Notes under the pieces: model-generated
Seen by the model: the letters and a program-made list of their open reading frames with translations, nothing else
What the model was told of the DNA's origin: nothing
The model's database searches: none
Part shown: piece after piece, positions 1-7,782 of the stretch
How positions within the stretch are numbered: position 1 is the first letter of the stretch
Layout of the letters: every line of letters starts with the position of its first letter
Source of the DNA: Klebsiella electrica
GTDB taxonomy: Bacteria > Pseudomonadota > Gammaproteobacteria > Enterobacterales > Enterobacteriaceae
Length of the DNA stretch: 35,253 nucleotides
Direction of reading: 5' to 3'
Assembly (NCBI RefSeq): GCF_006711645.1
Contig: NZ_CP041251.1
Span: 1 to 35,253 of the forward strand
Position numbers and translations under genes: made by a program

Positions 1-831
1 ATGAGTGTAAAAAAAACCGGCTTGCAGGAAGTGAATCAAAATACATCCTGTCGCCATTCTGACAGTTTTCAGTATTCTTTAGCGGCATTGCCGTTACAGG
101 CTAAACGGGTGTTATTTTTAATTCTGGCGCAGATTGAAAATCCGAAAGAAATTCCAGACGAAAATGAGTTAACATTTACCATCACCGCGCAGCAGTTCAG
201 TAAAATTTGTAGTGTTGCTCTGAGTGGTTCTTATGAGTCACTGGATTCAGCCATCAGAACGTTATCCACCTCATTCATCTATGAGGATGTCAGTAAGGGT
301 ACATTACGCAGAACGTTGCAAACGAATATAACATCAAAAGTTATTTATCATTATGATGAAGGCTATTGTACTGTTAAGATAAATAAAGATGCCTATCCGT
401 ATTTTTTTGAATTATCAAAGTCATTCACAAAAAGCAACCTGTATGAAGTTGCAAGAATGCCAGATAAAACACTGATTAATTTTTATCAGGTTATCGCAAA
501 AAGATATTCAAAATCAGATATAAATCACATTTATAAAAGTGAATTTGTTATTTCTATTGATGATTTTAAGGATGAAATGTGGCTTTTTTCAGTTGTCGGT
601 AAAGAAAAAAAATATTCTTATCTGGAATTTAAAGAGCTTAATAGGCTTTTAAAAGGATTGTGTAAGGATTTACATAATCACACATCTTTTAAAAATGTAA
701 CGGTTTCAATAGCTGAAAAGCGTGGAAGAAAAGCCACGCATTTAAAAATAGCTTATCAACATGTATCTGATATTTATAAGCAGGAGCAGCGGGAACTGGA
801 TGCCGAAGAAAAACGCCTCGGAATCCGGTGA
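1..831 (+). CDS. repA: Rep_3-family plasmid replication initiator
   Basis: This 276-residue protein should bind the iterons at 34923-35032 and open the plasmid origin. The segment SLAALPLQAKRVLFLILAQI near residues 27-46 matches the winged-helix opening of Rep_3 initiators; the pi protein of R6K has a similar LPLPAKRVMYMAL stretch. Further family-like features are DEGYCTVKIN (about 119-128) and the basic EKRGRKATHLKI stretch near the C-terminus, where a second winged helix ends. The length is slightly below R6K pi. The start is fixed by an AAGGGGG box at 35243-35249, four bases before this ATG across the closed circle. Its promoter at 35121-35148 is followed by a degenerate iteron and an inverted half-iteron pair, so autorepression is likely. 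The family call is firm; the incompatibility group is not determined. Confidence 0.9.
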   Translation: MSVKKTGLQEVNQNTSCRHSDSFQYSLAALPLQAKRVLFLILAQIENPKEIPDENELTFTITAQQFSKICSVALSGSYESLDSAIRTLSTSFIYEDVSKGTLRRTLQTNITSKVIYHYDEGYCTVKINKDAYPYFFELSKSFTKSNLYEVARMPDKTLINFYQVIAKRYSKSDINHIYKSEFVISIDDFKDEMWLFSVVGKEKKYSYLEFKELNRLLKGLCKDLHNHTSFKNVTVSIAEKRGRKATHLKIAYQHVSDIYKQEQRELDAEEKRLGIR

Positions 832-930
832 TAAGTTCGTATCACAAATAATTGTGAGGAACAAACAACCCGAAGGGCGGGGCGCGAAGCGGGCAAGTTA
901 TGCGTAGGGTTTGGCATTTCGAGCGAACAT

Positions 931-957
931 AAAAAAAAGGCTTGTGCCTTTTTTTTA
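931..957. terminator. Bidirectional Rho-independent terminator
   Basis: An A8-GGC-TTGT-GCC-T8 hairpin ends transcription from repA on the plus strand. On the minus strand it ends the small peptide gene whose stop codon is at 955-957. It has T-runs in both directions. Confidence 0.8.
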
Positions 958-1056
958 TTTTTTCCTCATAACCTTAATCAAGGCTGATATTGAAGTTATC
1001 AATGCAGCCAGTGAAGTAATGATTTCTGGTAGTTTATTGATAATAAGTGAGGTCAT
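955..1056 (-). CDS. 33-residue hydrophobic peptide, type I toxin-like
   Basis: The peptide begins MTSLIINKLPEIITSL and ends in KVMRKK. It has one hydrophobic, alpha-helical stretch and a basic tail, the general form of small membrane toxins of type I toxin-antitoxin systems (TisB, Ldr and Ibs types), though I recognise no specific family. The start has an AAAGGTG ribosome binding site five bases upstream (minus strand), and a strong terminator overlaps the stop codon, so the unit looks like a real gene. A possible promoter, TTGACA with TAACAC 16 bases on, lies within the long hairpin at 1105-1166. A degenerate inverted copy of the gene lies at about 1200-1300. The peptide itself is read directly from the sequence; the toxin role is inferred from form only. 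Confidence 0.5.
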   Translation of the reverse strand: MTSLIINKLPEIITSLAALITSISALIKVMRKK

Positions 1057-1300
1057 AATGCACCTTTAATGAGAAAAAATGTCGAAGTGACAAAAGGAAG
1101 TGTTAAATTCTAAAAACACATGTCAAGAGCAGACGCGGAGCAACTCTTGATATGTGTTTTGAATTTTATAAATTCCTTGTCCACTTTGACTTTAACGAAT
1201 TAAAGTAAATGGTGGTTTTAATGTCATTAATAAAGTAATGGATTACTTCACTGGCTGTATTGATCTTGTATGCCTGATTATGAATTGAGGAAGAAAAAAA
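962..1300. repeat. Imperfect inverted duplication centred near 1135
   Basis: The arms match at several levels. Bases 998-1020 pair with 1242-1264 (22 of 23). Bases 1081-1099 pair imperfectly with about 1172-1190. Bases 1105-1110 pair with 1161-1166, and 1113-1129 with 1144-1160 (17 bp including one G-U pair) around a 14-base loop. The left arm carries the intact 33-residue ORF on the minus strand. The right arm carries a decayed copy on the plus strand with an in-frame stop. Together these form divergent gene copies facing away from a central hairpin. Confidence 0.75.
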
Positions 1301-1556
1301 GTCGTAAGCTCATTTTTGTGAGCGAGAAATCGTAGCGGAATGCACTATCGAACCCTGTAAGCCATTCTGAGGCGTTTTTTTGTTCAGTCACTCCATCAGT
1401 CATCTTTTCAGGAAAATGCACCAGAACGCGATTGGTGTACGAAAAAACGGTGGTGAGTGCCAGGCAAGCGAGTGAAATCAAATCTGTATGAAATTTAACC
1501 ACACCTTGCCGTGTCAGTGGCGGTAATGGGTTTGGGGACTTTTCACCATCAGACAA
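1278..1556 (-). CDS. Doubtful 92-residue hypothetical protein
   Basis: An open frame with ATG at 1556 and no recognised domain. Its middle part (residues about 40-60, around VHFPEKMTDG) lies in a segment that has a diverged copy at 34594-34680. In that copy the corresponding TN-x-x-L-x-x-FPEK reading is kept for a short distance and then lost by a one-base insertion. Partial conservation of the frame argues weakly that an ancestral version was coding. No strong ribosome binding site is visible and the ORF runs into the inverted duplication at 962-1300. It may be a relic or not a gene. Confidence 0.25.
   Translation of the reverse strand: MSDGEKSPNPLPPLTRQGVVKFHTDLISLACLALTTVFSYTNRVLVHFPEKMTDGVTEQKNASEWLTGFDSAFRYDFSLTKMSLRLFFFLNS
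1354..1437. repeat. Diverged direct repeat flanking the replicon, copy 1
   Basis: This segment aligns with 34594-34680. Shared blocks include AGCCAYTCTGAG, the following T-run, GTCATCTTTT and CAGGAAAA. Across the closed circle the two copies are about 2 kb apart and bracket the iterons, the rep promoter and repA. The divergence shows that it is an old duplication. Confidence 0.6.
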
Positions 1557-1562
1557 ACTGAG

Positions 1563-1571
1563 TTATCCACA
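1563..1571 (+). promoter_or_regulatory. Consensus DnaA box
   Basis: TTATCCACA matches the strict DnaA box exactly. It lies 730 bp downstream of repA, near the diverged replicon-flanking repeat. A second, near-consensus box is at 34816-34824 on the other side of the replicon. No other gene-like signal is seen between 1557 and 1633. Confidence 0.55.
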
Positions 1572-1633
1572 ACAAAAGTGGACAGTTTTACTGTGAAAGA
1601 TCTCAGAGAAAATGATGTGGTCATAAAATTAAT

Positions 1634-1802
1634 TCGCTTTTCCTTCCTTTTGTCTCCGACAGTCTGGCTTCCTCGTAGCTGGTAGCCCGTAAAAAACGGG
1701 TCTGGCAGGGTGGGGGATTGTCACGCCATACGGCGTAACGCTTTTTTTGTCCTCGCTGCGCTGCGGGGCTTCCGGCTCCGCCTCCCATGCCCTCCGGGCA
1801 TA
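1634..1802. repeat. 169-bp dispersed repeat, copy 1
   Basis: By eye this is identical to 30578-30746 in the same orientation. An internal part of about 72 bp, including the palindromic CGCCATACGGCG, also occurs inverted at 32119-32190 and 34317-34388. The 65-residue open frame crossing this copy on the minus strand has no support as a gene. The repeat lies just upstream of the type IV secretion genes. Confidence 0.85.
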
Positions 1803-1888
1803 TGATATTTTATCAAATGTTTTCAATGTGCTTTAGTGCTAAATTTTTATACAGAAATGTTTTGATTGAATGTACTTGCAGGAGTAAA

Positions 1889-1936
1889 ATGTTTAAATGT
1901 TTATGGTCTTTTTTGTCTGCATGTTTTTTTATTTAA
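1889..1936 (+). CDS. Possible 15-residue leader peptide before virB6
   Basis: An ATG preceded by CAGGAG four bases upstream opens a 15-codon frame (MFKCLWSFLSACFFI) ending 52 bases before virB6. It could be a translated leader or chance. Apart from this the 1803-1987 stretch is AT-rich and probably holds the promoter of the first secretion operon, which I cannot pinpoint. Confidence 0.25.
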   Translation: MFKCLWSFLSACFFI

Positions 1937-1987
1937 AACTAGGTGCTAAAAATGAATGAAGTGGGTTTATAGGAAAAAGGGGGTTGG

Positions 1988-2977
1988 ATGAACATTGTTT
2001 CTGAGTTTTTAACGACTGTCATTGATCTAGTGCAGTCGGGCGCGGCATCGAATGCGGCAAAGATAGCAAATGCTATTTCTCCTGTTTTTTTTGCAGCAAT
2101 CGCTGTTTATGTGATTTTTATCGGTTATGAGATCATCTACTCGCAGCGTGAAGTTGTTATGAGTGAAGTAACAAAAACCGTCATGGCTTTTACGGCTGTA
2201 GGGGCTTTTACCTATTCCGCCCCGTACTATGCGCAGTATGTTATTCCTTTTGTTATGAATGCCGGGCAGGATTTAGCAAATGCGGTGACGGGAAATTCTG
2301 ATGTGGCAACCAGTGTTGATAACTTGTGGACGTCCTTATCATCAACAATGAACACATATCTTGATAATCAAATGTCATCTTTGGGGACTTTTGATTTTGG
2401 AGATATTATTTTGGCTTATACTATATGGGGTATAGGGTATATAGGTGGAGCTATTTTAATTTTTTATACAAGTGTTTTTTTGTCTGTTTCTTTGTTTATG
2501 GTCGGTATTTTATTATCTATAGGTATACTGTTTATATGTTTTTCGGTTTTCCCTACAACTAGGAGTATGTTTACTGCATGGTGTGGCAGTTGTTTGAATT
2601 ATATTCTTTTAAATGTTTTTTACACCATTGCGTTTGGGTTTGTAATGGGTCTAATTCAGTCTCTTACTGTAACTAATCCTGAGTCAGTAACTATGAGTGC
2701 GGTTGTTACGTTGCTATTGGTTATTATTATTTCTGTTTTTTTAATCGAGCAAATAGGTACGTTGTGTTCCACCTTGACGGGGGGGGTTGGGATTAACGGA
2801 CTCACATCATCTACAAATGGAATGATAGGGAAGGTCGGTGGGGGGGTTGCTGCTATGACAGGGATTCGGGCCGCTGGGAATGTGGCTAAAGGATTTATGG
2901 GGAAAATGGCAAGGTCTGGAGCTTCAAAAGCGTATTCTGGTATCAGGAATATGCGTAAAAATATTATTGGGGGTTGA
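1988..2977 (+). CDS. virB6: VirB6-like inner membrane channel protein (TrbL/VirB6 family)
   Basis: A 329-residue polytopic membrane protein, the likely inner-membrane DNA-translocation component of the type IV secretion system. About six hydrophobic segments can be seen, near residues 30-52, 62-85, 140-162, 164-185, 200-225 and 236-258. A glycine-rich, basic C-terminal tail (GGGVAAMTGIRAAGNVAKG onward) is typical of VirB6 proteins. The start has AAGGGGG just upstream. It opens a short operon virB6-virB5-eex that ends in the terminator at 3873-3909. In many VirB systems virB6 comes after virB5 and in the middle of the cluster, so its first position here is a local rearrangement. Confidence 0.85.
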   Translation: MNIVSEFLTTVIDLVQSGAASNAAKIANAISPVFFAAIAVYVIFIGYEIIYSQREVVMSEVTKTVMAFTAVGAFTYSAPYYAQYVIPFVMNAGQDLANAVTGNSDVATSVDNLWTSLSSTMNTYLDNQMSSLGTFDFGDIILAYTIWGIGYIGGAILIFYTSVFLSVSLFMVGILLSIGILFICFSVFPTTRSMFTAWCGSCLNYILLNVFYTIAFGFVMGLIQSLTVTNPESVTMSAVVTLLLVIIISVFLIEQIGTLCSTLTGGVGINGLTSSTNGMIGKVGGGVAAMTGIRAAGNVAKGFMGKMARSGASKAYSGIRNMRKNIIGG

Positions 2978-2978
2978 A

Positions 2979-3617
2979 ATGAAAAAGTTGAAATGTGCAT
3001 CATTTATTTTACTGGCTTCTTTATCCGGTCAGGTTATGGCATCGGGTATTCCTACGGTAGATGTTGCTGCGATAGCTAAAACGGTGGAAGAAGGTCTGAC
3101 GCGAGCTAAAGAGGCGGCAAGCCAACTTAGCCAGCTTAAAGAGCAGTATGAGCAATCTATGAAGTATGCCGAAGCACAAAAGCAGAGGCTGGAAGGGTTT
3201 ACCGATTTTAGTGACGGTTTCGATAGCGCCTCAAGCTACATGAAAGATTCTTTATCCAGCATTACAGATGGTGCAAAATCTGATTTAAGTGGTTTGCGTG
3301 ATAAATATGGACTTTCCAGTTCTGATAATACAACACAAGCACGATATGATGGTTTGTTGCAAAAAATTAAATTCTATGATGAATTTAATGACAGTATGCG
3401 TGAAAGGGCAAATAGAATTACTTCATTACAAAATGAGTTTTCCGGTGCTGATACCCCGCAGAAGAAAGCAGATCTGGCAAATCAGTTAAGCACGGAAAAA
3501 ATGACGCTGGACATGCAGATAAAACAGTATGATATAGCAGAGCGCCAGATGGAAAGTGCCGAAAAAGCACGTCAGGAGCAAGCTGGGATTGATTTTAGAA
3601 AAAACGCACTACAATGA
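2979..3617 (+). CDS. virB5: VirB5-like minor pilin / adhesin
   Basis: A 212-residue secreted protein expected at the pilus tip. I chose ATG 2979, which follows the virB6 stop by one base with GGGGG upstream, because it gives a proper signal peptide (MKKLKCASFILLASLSGQ, cleavage near residue 22). A longer frame from 2880 overlaps virB6 and lacks this signal at its start. The mature part is rich in Lys, Gln, Glu and Ala and predicted helical, with the family-like sequences AKTVEEGLTRAKEAASQLSQL and QYDIAERQMESAEKARQEQA. Its place between virB6 and eex supports the call. Confidence 0.85.
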   Translation: MKKLKCASFILLASLSGQVMASGIPTVDVAAIAKTVEEGLTRAKEAASQLSQLKEQYEQSMKYAEAQKQRLEGFTDFSDGFDSASSYMKDSLSSITDGAKSDLSGLRDKYGLSSSDNTTQARYDGLLQKIKFYDEFNDSMRERANRITSLQNEFSGADTPQKKADLANQLSTEKMTLDMQIKQYDIAERQMESAEKARQEQAGIDFRKNALQ

Positions 3618-3624
3618 GGGTGTT

Positions 3625-3843
3625 ATGAGAAAATTAGTGACTTTGATGTTTATGTGTTTTGCTTTAAGTGCATGTAATGAAAAGGTTTATGATGTTAGCT
3701 ATTATAGTGAGCATCTTGATGAAGCGGCTAAGGTTATGGATCAATGTAAGGCTGGTACTGTGACAGATGATAATTGCAAAAATGCAACAGAAGCATTATC
3801 AAAAAAGAAAGGGGGGGATTTTAGGAAAAAGATGCTTCAGTAA
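3625..3843 (+). CDS. eex: EexN-family entry exclusion lipoprotein
   Basis: A 72-residue lipoprotein that should reduce mating between cells already holding the plasmid. The start at 3625 is set by GAGGG six bases upstream. The signal peptide ends in the lipobox LSAC with Cys17 as the lipidation site. The mature part carries the EexN-type pattern YDVSYYSEHLDEAAKVMDQC, followed by a second Cys pair (DDNCKNA). In IncN and related plasmids eex likewise lies next to virB5 and virB6. It is the last gene before the terminator at 3873-3909. Confidence 0.9.
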   Translation: MRKLVTLMFMCFALSACNEKVYDVSYYSEHLDEAAKVMDQCKAGTVTDDNCKNATEALSKKKGGDFRKKMLQ

Positions 3844-3872
3844 TTTACATTCTGTGTGGTTTTACATTTTAT

Positions 3873-3909
3873 AAAAAAGGCGCATAAACATTTATGTGCC
3901 TTTTTTTTG
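3873..3909 (+). terminator. Rho-independent terminator after eex
   Basis: AAAAAAGGCGCATAAA pairs with TTTATGTGCC and the following T8 around a CAT loop. It splits the secretion cluster into virB6-virB5-eex and virB1 onward. Confidence 0.85.
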
Positions 3910-3972
3910 TTCTTTTTGTTGTGGTGGGTGTAAACCATGTTTAAAATGAAAGTGTGGTTTTGTTTCTGGATT

Positions 3973-4003
3973 CCTTAAAGATTGTGTTATACAATCTTTA
4001 AGG
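3973..4003. promoter_or_regulatory. Perfect 13-bp inverted repeat upstream of virB1
   Basis: CCTTAAAGATTGT and ACAATCTTTAAGG face each other across GTTAT, 23 bases before the virB1 start. There is no T-run after it, so it is not an ordinary terminator. It may be an operator for the main transfer operon, or a leader hairpin in its mRNA. Confidence 0.6.
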
Positions 4004-4026
4004 TCATAAATGTTTACGGGTGGTGT

Positions 4027-4617
4027 ATGAACTTATCAGCGGCTGTTTTAGCAACGTTACTTAGTCAGTGCGCACCTGATGTTTCTCCGGTGACGGCGAT
4101 GGCGGTGATCCAGACTGAATCCGGCGGAAATCCTTATGTCGTTGCTAATGTTTCTGATGGTGTCAGTAAAGCCTTTGATGATGAAAAATTGGCTGTTGCT
4201 TATGTCAATGATTTAAGCCGTCATGGAAAAACCTATAGCGCAGGATTGATGCAGGTTTACAGTAAAAACTTTTCTGCCTATCAGGTCGATAACAGCACCA
4301 TCTTTGATCCTTGTACCAACATTAAGGTGGGTGCAAAAATACTAACTGAAAACTATGAAAGCCAGAAAGGGGGTGATGTACAAACGAATCTTAGAAAATC
4401 ATTGTCAATGTATTATTCTGGCAATGAAACTCGCGGATTTAAAAAAGAAAAACAATATGATAATACCAGTTATGTGGAGCGTGTAGAGAAAAAAGCCTAT
4501 GCCGTTCCTGCTTTAAAACCCTCCGGCCTCAATGATGAAGCCGAAGATAACAGTAGCAGTAATGTAAAAAAAACAGATTCCCAGACGTGGGACGTTTTCG
4601 GAGATTTTAATTCATGA
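4027..4617 (+). CDS. virB1: VirB1-like lytic transglycosylase
   Basis: A 196-residue peptidoglycan-cleaving enzyme that opens the cell wall for the secretion channel. I chose ATG 4027 (GGGTGGT upstream); the frame can be extended to 3982 but that would cross the inverted repeat. The catalytic Glu31 lies in AVIQTESGGNP, followed by the GLMQV motif (SAGLMQVYSKNF) and YYSGNE, all typical of soluble lytic transglycosylases. There is no clear Sec signal peptide; the N-terminus MNLSAAVLATLLSQCAP is only mildly hydrophobic. The stop overlaps the virB2 start (ATGA), which implies coupled translation. Confidence 0.9.
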   Translation: MNLSAAVLATLLSQCAPDVSPVTAMAVIQTESGGNPYVVANVSDGVSKAFDDEKLAVAYVNDLSRHGKTYSAGLMQVYSKNFSAYQVDNSTIFDPCTNIKVGAKILTENYESQKGGDVQTNLRKSLSMYYSGNETRGFKKEKQYDNTSYVERVEKKAYAVPALKPSGLNDEAEDNSSSNVKKTDSQTWDVFGDFNS

Positions 4618-4901
4618 ATAAGAATCATTTTAAACTTTTGGTTGTGTTGTTTATGGCAATGTTTGCGGGTCAGGCATTTGCGGGTGGTGGTCTGGATGCA
4701 GGTACAACGGCATTAACAACGATTAAAACATGGCTCTTTACGTTCACGGGTGTGGCCGCACTGGTCTACCTGCTCTATAACATTGTAATGGCCTATATGG
4801 AGCGTAAAAGCTGGGGTGATGTAGGTATGGCATTGGTTTACTGTACTCTGGCTGGCGGTGCTGTGGTTGGTGGTACGTGGGCACTGGATCTTTTCCAGTA
4901 A
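4614..4901 (+). CDS. virB2: VirB2-like major pilin (TrbC/VirB2 family)
   Basis: A 95-residue prepilin. It has a signal peptide ending in FAGQAFA (cleavage near residue 23) and two hydrophobic helices (about 38-62 and 74-92) separated by a short basic loop, YMERKSWGD. This is the standard VirB2 pilin architecture. The start overlaps the virB1 stop. A GGCTGG-CTCTG-CCAGCC hairpin with a following T-run lies at about 4909-4930, directly downstream. It could act as a partial terminator or stabilise the pilin mRNA, giving more pilin than downstream products. Confidence 0.9.
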   Translation: MNKNHFKLLVVLFMAMFAGQAFAGGGLDAGTTALTTIKTWLFTFTGVAALVYLLYNIVMAYMERKSWGDVGMALVYCTLAGGAVVGGTWALDLFQ

Positions 4902-4945
4902 GCAGATTTGGCTGGCTCTGCCAGCCTTTTCTTTCCGGGGGTGCT

Positions 4946-5260
4946 ATGAACGAAGATGTAAAAAATGTGTATGCCACTTATAACGGACTGAATCGCCCCG
5001 CTATGGTGATGGGGGTTCCGTTACTTCTTTTACTGGCTGTGGGTTTTCTGGCTGTTTTTGGTGGTTTTACAGCAATGTATTTTTGGGGGATTTCTGGTCT
5101 GCTGGTTCCTGCACTTTGTTTTCTCTTTCTTTTTATCATTCGCCTGATTTGTGAGAATGATCCGAATGCGTTGCGTGTCCTCAAATTAAGATTTAAAGGC
5201 ATTATGTTGAAGGTTAAGCATCGTGATACGGTAATTGGTTTTTCATCGGTAAAAAGGTAA
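4946..5260 (+). CDS. virB3: VirB3-like inner membrane protein
   Basis: A 104-residue protein with two closely spaced hydrophobic segments (about residues 22-46 and 48-68) and a short cytoplasmic tail, matching the VirB3 family. Its partner in the inner membrane is VirB4, encoded next. ATG 4946 is preceded by GGGGGTG at suitable spacing. An in-frame upstream start at 4877 lies inside virB2 and is not supported. The GLNRPAMVMGVPL motif near the N-terminus is characteristic of VirB3 proteins. Confidence 0.9.
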   Translation: MNEDVKNVYATYNGLNRPAMVMGVPLLLLLAVGFLAVFGGFTAMYFWGISGLLVPALCFLFLFIIRLICENDPNALRVLKLRFKGIMLKVKHRDTVIGFSSVKR

Positions 5261-5264
5261 GTCC

Positions 5265-7634
5265 ATGTACAGACAAAAACTTAAAAAAAGCGAAACGGAA
5301 CCCGTTATTTCTGAATACCCTGATTATCGCTTTCATCTTTCAGAAAACATTATCTATACCGCAGATAAAAAAATGCTGGCGACGATTGTTATCGAAGGTA
5401 TGCCATTTGAAAGCGAAAAGGATTCCACGCTTGAAAATGCGTTTACGGGCATTAAAGATTATCTGGTTGGCGTTGGGAAAGAGGGTGATACCTATCTCTG
5501 GACGCACCTTGTTAAAGAAAAAGTTTTTCTGGATGAAAACTATTCATTTGATAACGATTTTTTAAATCGGTTTTCATCACACTACCTTGCCATGTTCCGG
5601 GGCGGAAACTTCTTTAAATCCACCTGGTATCTGACGTTTGGCATTCCTTACACTAATGTTGATGATGGTATCGAACGACTGGATGATATTCTTCATCAGG
5701 CTATGACGGTACTCAAGCCGTTTAATGCCTCTCTGCTTGGCGTAGTTGATGGCTTTATCAGTGAGCCAGCGGATTACCTTTCTTTGTTGCTTAATAAGCA
5801 GCACGTAAAAATCCCCCTGTCAGTCAGTCCTTTATCTGAGTCTGTTTCGGATTCTGAGTGGTATTTTGGTAATGATGTGCTCGAACTGCGTAACAATGAC
5901 TCTGACACCAAAAAATTTGCGACGAACTATGTTCTGAAAGATTTCCCGATGTTCACTGAAATGGGGCAGTGGGATTTTCTGTTAAAACTTCCTTATGAAT
6001 TTATCATTACGCAGTCTTTTATCTTTGAGGCTCCAGCTAAAACACTGCGCAAAATTGACTCACAATTGAATAAACTCGGATCGGCGGGGGATGCGGCAGA
6101 ATCACAACAGGAAGAATTGTTGCTCGGTCAGGACGTTGTTACCAGTGGCATAACTCTGTTCGGCTCTTATCACTGTGTGTTGACGGTGTTCGGGGATTCA
6201 TCGCCAGAAGAAGCCCGAAAAAATGGGATAAAGGTTTCCAGTGAATTTATTACGGCGGGGAAAGGCTTTCGTTTTACCCGCGCCGCCAGCTACGGGGCTG
6301 AGGTCTTTTTCAGTCACCTGCCAATGAGCAAAAAAAGGCCACTTGATACCCGTCGAACAGTCACTAATCTGGCCTGTACGTTCTCACTACATAATTACTC
6401 CGGGGGAAAAAAATCCGGGAATCCTATTGGTGACGGTAGCGCAATTATGCCGTTAAAAACCGTGTCGGATGGTCTGTATTATTTCAATACGCATTACAGC
6501 GATCCACATAAAAATGTGACCGGGCAACGTATAGCGGGTCATGCCATGATTTTAGGCGCTACCGGGACGGGTAAAACCACATTTGAAGGGGCGGCAGCAG
6601 GATTCCTGCAACGTTTCGATCCCTATATGTTTGTTGTTGATTATAACCGTTCTACTGAGTTGTTTGTCAGGGCATACGGCGGCAGCTATTTTGCCTTGCA
6701 GGAAGGGATTCATACTGGCCTGAATCCGTGGCAACTGGCAGAAGATGAATCCTCGCCTGTCTGGGCGCGTTTACTGGCATTTCTTAAAGAACTGGCTAAG
6801 TCACTGGTGAGGGATAGCGCTGGCGTTCCATGCTCTGATAAACAGGCTATTGAGATGGATGAAGCGGTTGAAGGTATTATGCGTATGCCGCTTTCTGAGC
6901 GCCGTACTTCAACGCTTTTACAGATTGTGACTGATGGTGATTTGCGTATACGCCTTAACAAATGGTGTGAAAGTGGTGCGTATGCGTGGGCGGTAGATTC
7001 ACCGGAAAACACTTTTAATCCGATGGATTATAAAAAGGTTGGGTTTGATACCACTGTCATTCTGGAAAAAATTAACGGGAATGTTCACCCTGCATGTGAG
7101 CCTGTTCTGGGGATTTTGTTCTTTTATAAAAGTCTCATGCAGCGTGAGGGTAAACTCATGTTATCCATCATTGAAGAATTTTGGATGCCATGTAACTTCC
7201 CGTTAACGCAGGATATGATTAAGGGCGCGTTAAAGGCGGGGCGTTTAAAAGGTGAAATGATGTGGCTAACCAGTCAGTCACCGGAAGATGCGATTAATTG
7301 CGCCATTTTCGCGGCGCTGGTTCAACAAACGGCGACAAAAATATTTTTACCTAACCCGGATGCAGAGTGGGAAGGGTATAAAAAAATGGGGCTGACTGAA
7401 AAAGAATTTAAACGGCTTAAAGCATTGACAAAAGAATCACGCACGATGTTAATCAAACAATCCGGGTCGTCTGCATTTGCAAAAATGGATCTCTACGGTT
7501 TTGATGATTTTCTGCCAGTTATTTCAGGCACAACCGAAGGGATTGCATTGTGTGAGAAAATCCGTCATGAGCTTGGCACGGATAACCCGGATGTGTGGAT
7601 TCCAGAATTTACTAAACAGATTAATGCGCATTGA
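5265..7634 (+). CDS. virB4: VirB4-like conjugation ATPase
   Basis: A 789-residue CagE/TrbE/VirB4 ATPase that powers pilus assembly and substrate transfer at the inner membrane. The N-terminal CagE domain covers roughly residues 20-400. The Walker A motif GATGTGKTT is at 431-439 and the Walker B motif LSIIEEFW at 633-640, both in the C-terminal RecA-like domain. The length is usual for the family. It starts four bases after virB3 with AGGTAAG upstream. No frameshift or missing motif is seen. Confidence 0.95.
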   Translation: MYRQKLKKSETEPVISEYPDYRFHLSENIIYTADKKMLATIVIEGMPFESEKDSTLENAFTGIKDYLVGVGKEGDTYLWTHLVKEKVFLDENYSFDNDFLNRFSSHYLAMFRGGNFFKSTWYLTFGIPYTNVDDGIERLDDILHQAMTVLKPFNASLLGVVDGFISEPADYLSLLLNKQHVKIPLSVSPLSESVSDSEWYFGNDVLELRNNDSDTKKFATNYVLKDFPMFTEMGQWDFLLKLPYEFIITQSFIFEAPAKTLRKIDSQLNKLGSAGDAAESQQEELLLGQDVVTSGITLFGSYHCVLTVFGDSSPEEARKNGIKVSSEFITAGKGFRFTRAASYGAEVFFSHLPMSKKRPLDTRRTVTNLACTFSLHNYSGGKKSGNPIGDGSAIMPLKTVSDGLYYFNTHYSDPHKNVTGQRIAGHAMILGATGTGKTTFEGAAAGFLQRFDPYMFVVDYNRSTELFVRAYGGSYFALQEGIHTGLNPWQLAEDESSPVWARLLAFLKELAKSLVRDSAGVPCSDKQAIEMDEAVEGIMRMPLSERRTSTLLQIVTDGDLRIRLNKWCESGAYAWAVDSPENTFNPMDYKKVGFDTTVILEKINGNVHPACEPVLGILFFYKSLMQREGKLMLSIIEEFWMPCNFPLTQDMIKGALKAGRLKGEMMWLTSQSPEDAINCAIFAALVQQTATKIFLPNPDAEWEGYKKMGLTEKEFKRLKALTKESRTMLIKQSGSSAFAKMDLYGFDDFLPVISGTTEGIALCEKIRHELGTDNPDVWIPEFTKQINAH

Positions 7635-7644
7635 GGTTAAACAA

Positions 7645-7782
7645 ATGAAAAAAATCGCGTTTATCGCCATTGTCATGATGCTGGCTGCCTGTAGTGCAAA
7701 AGCGCCTGAACCTAAACAGGCTAAAGGCGACTGGTACGATCTTAATACAACATCACAAGCTATCAAGGCGGGTACTTACTAA
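7645..7782 (+). CDS. virB7: VirB7-like outer membrane lipoprotein
   Basis: A 45-residue lipoprotein with signal peptide MKKIAFIAIVMMLAAC; Cys16 is the lipidation site. It is the expected size of VirB7, which stabilises VirB9 in the outer membrane core complex. ATG 7645 has GAGG upstream. The stop shares a base with the virB8 start (TAATG). It sits between virB4 and virB8, the VirB7 position when virB5 and virB6 have moved away. Confidence 0.85.
   Translation: MKKIAFIAIVMMLAACSAKAPEPKQAKGDWYDLNTTSQAIKAGTY

Noticed and set aside
1629..1826. 65-residue minus-strand ORF in the 169-bp repeat
   Set aside because: It lies almost wholly within a noncoding repeat. In the second copy (30578-30746) the frame continues differently, and there is no ribosome binding site.
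4744..5202. Minus-strand ORFs opposite virB2 and virB3
   Set aside because: They are shadows of the conserved secretion genes, with proline- and arginine-rich translations typical of antisense frames.
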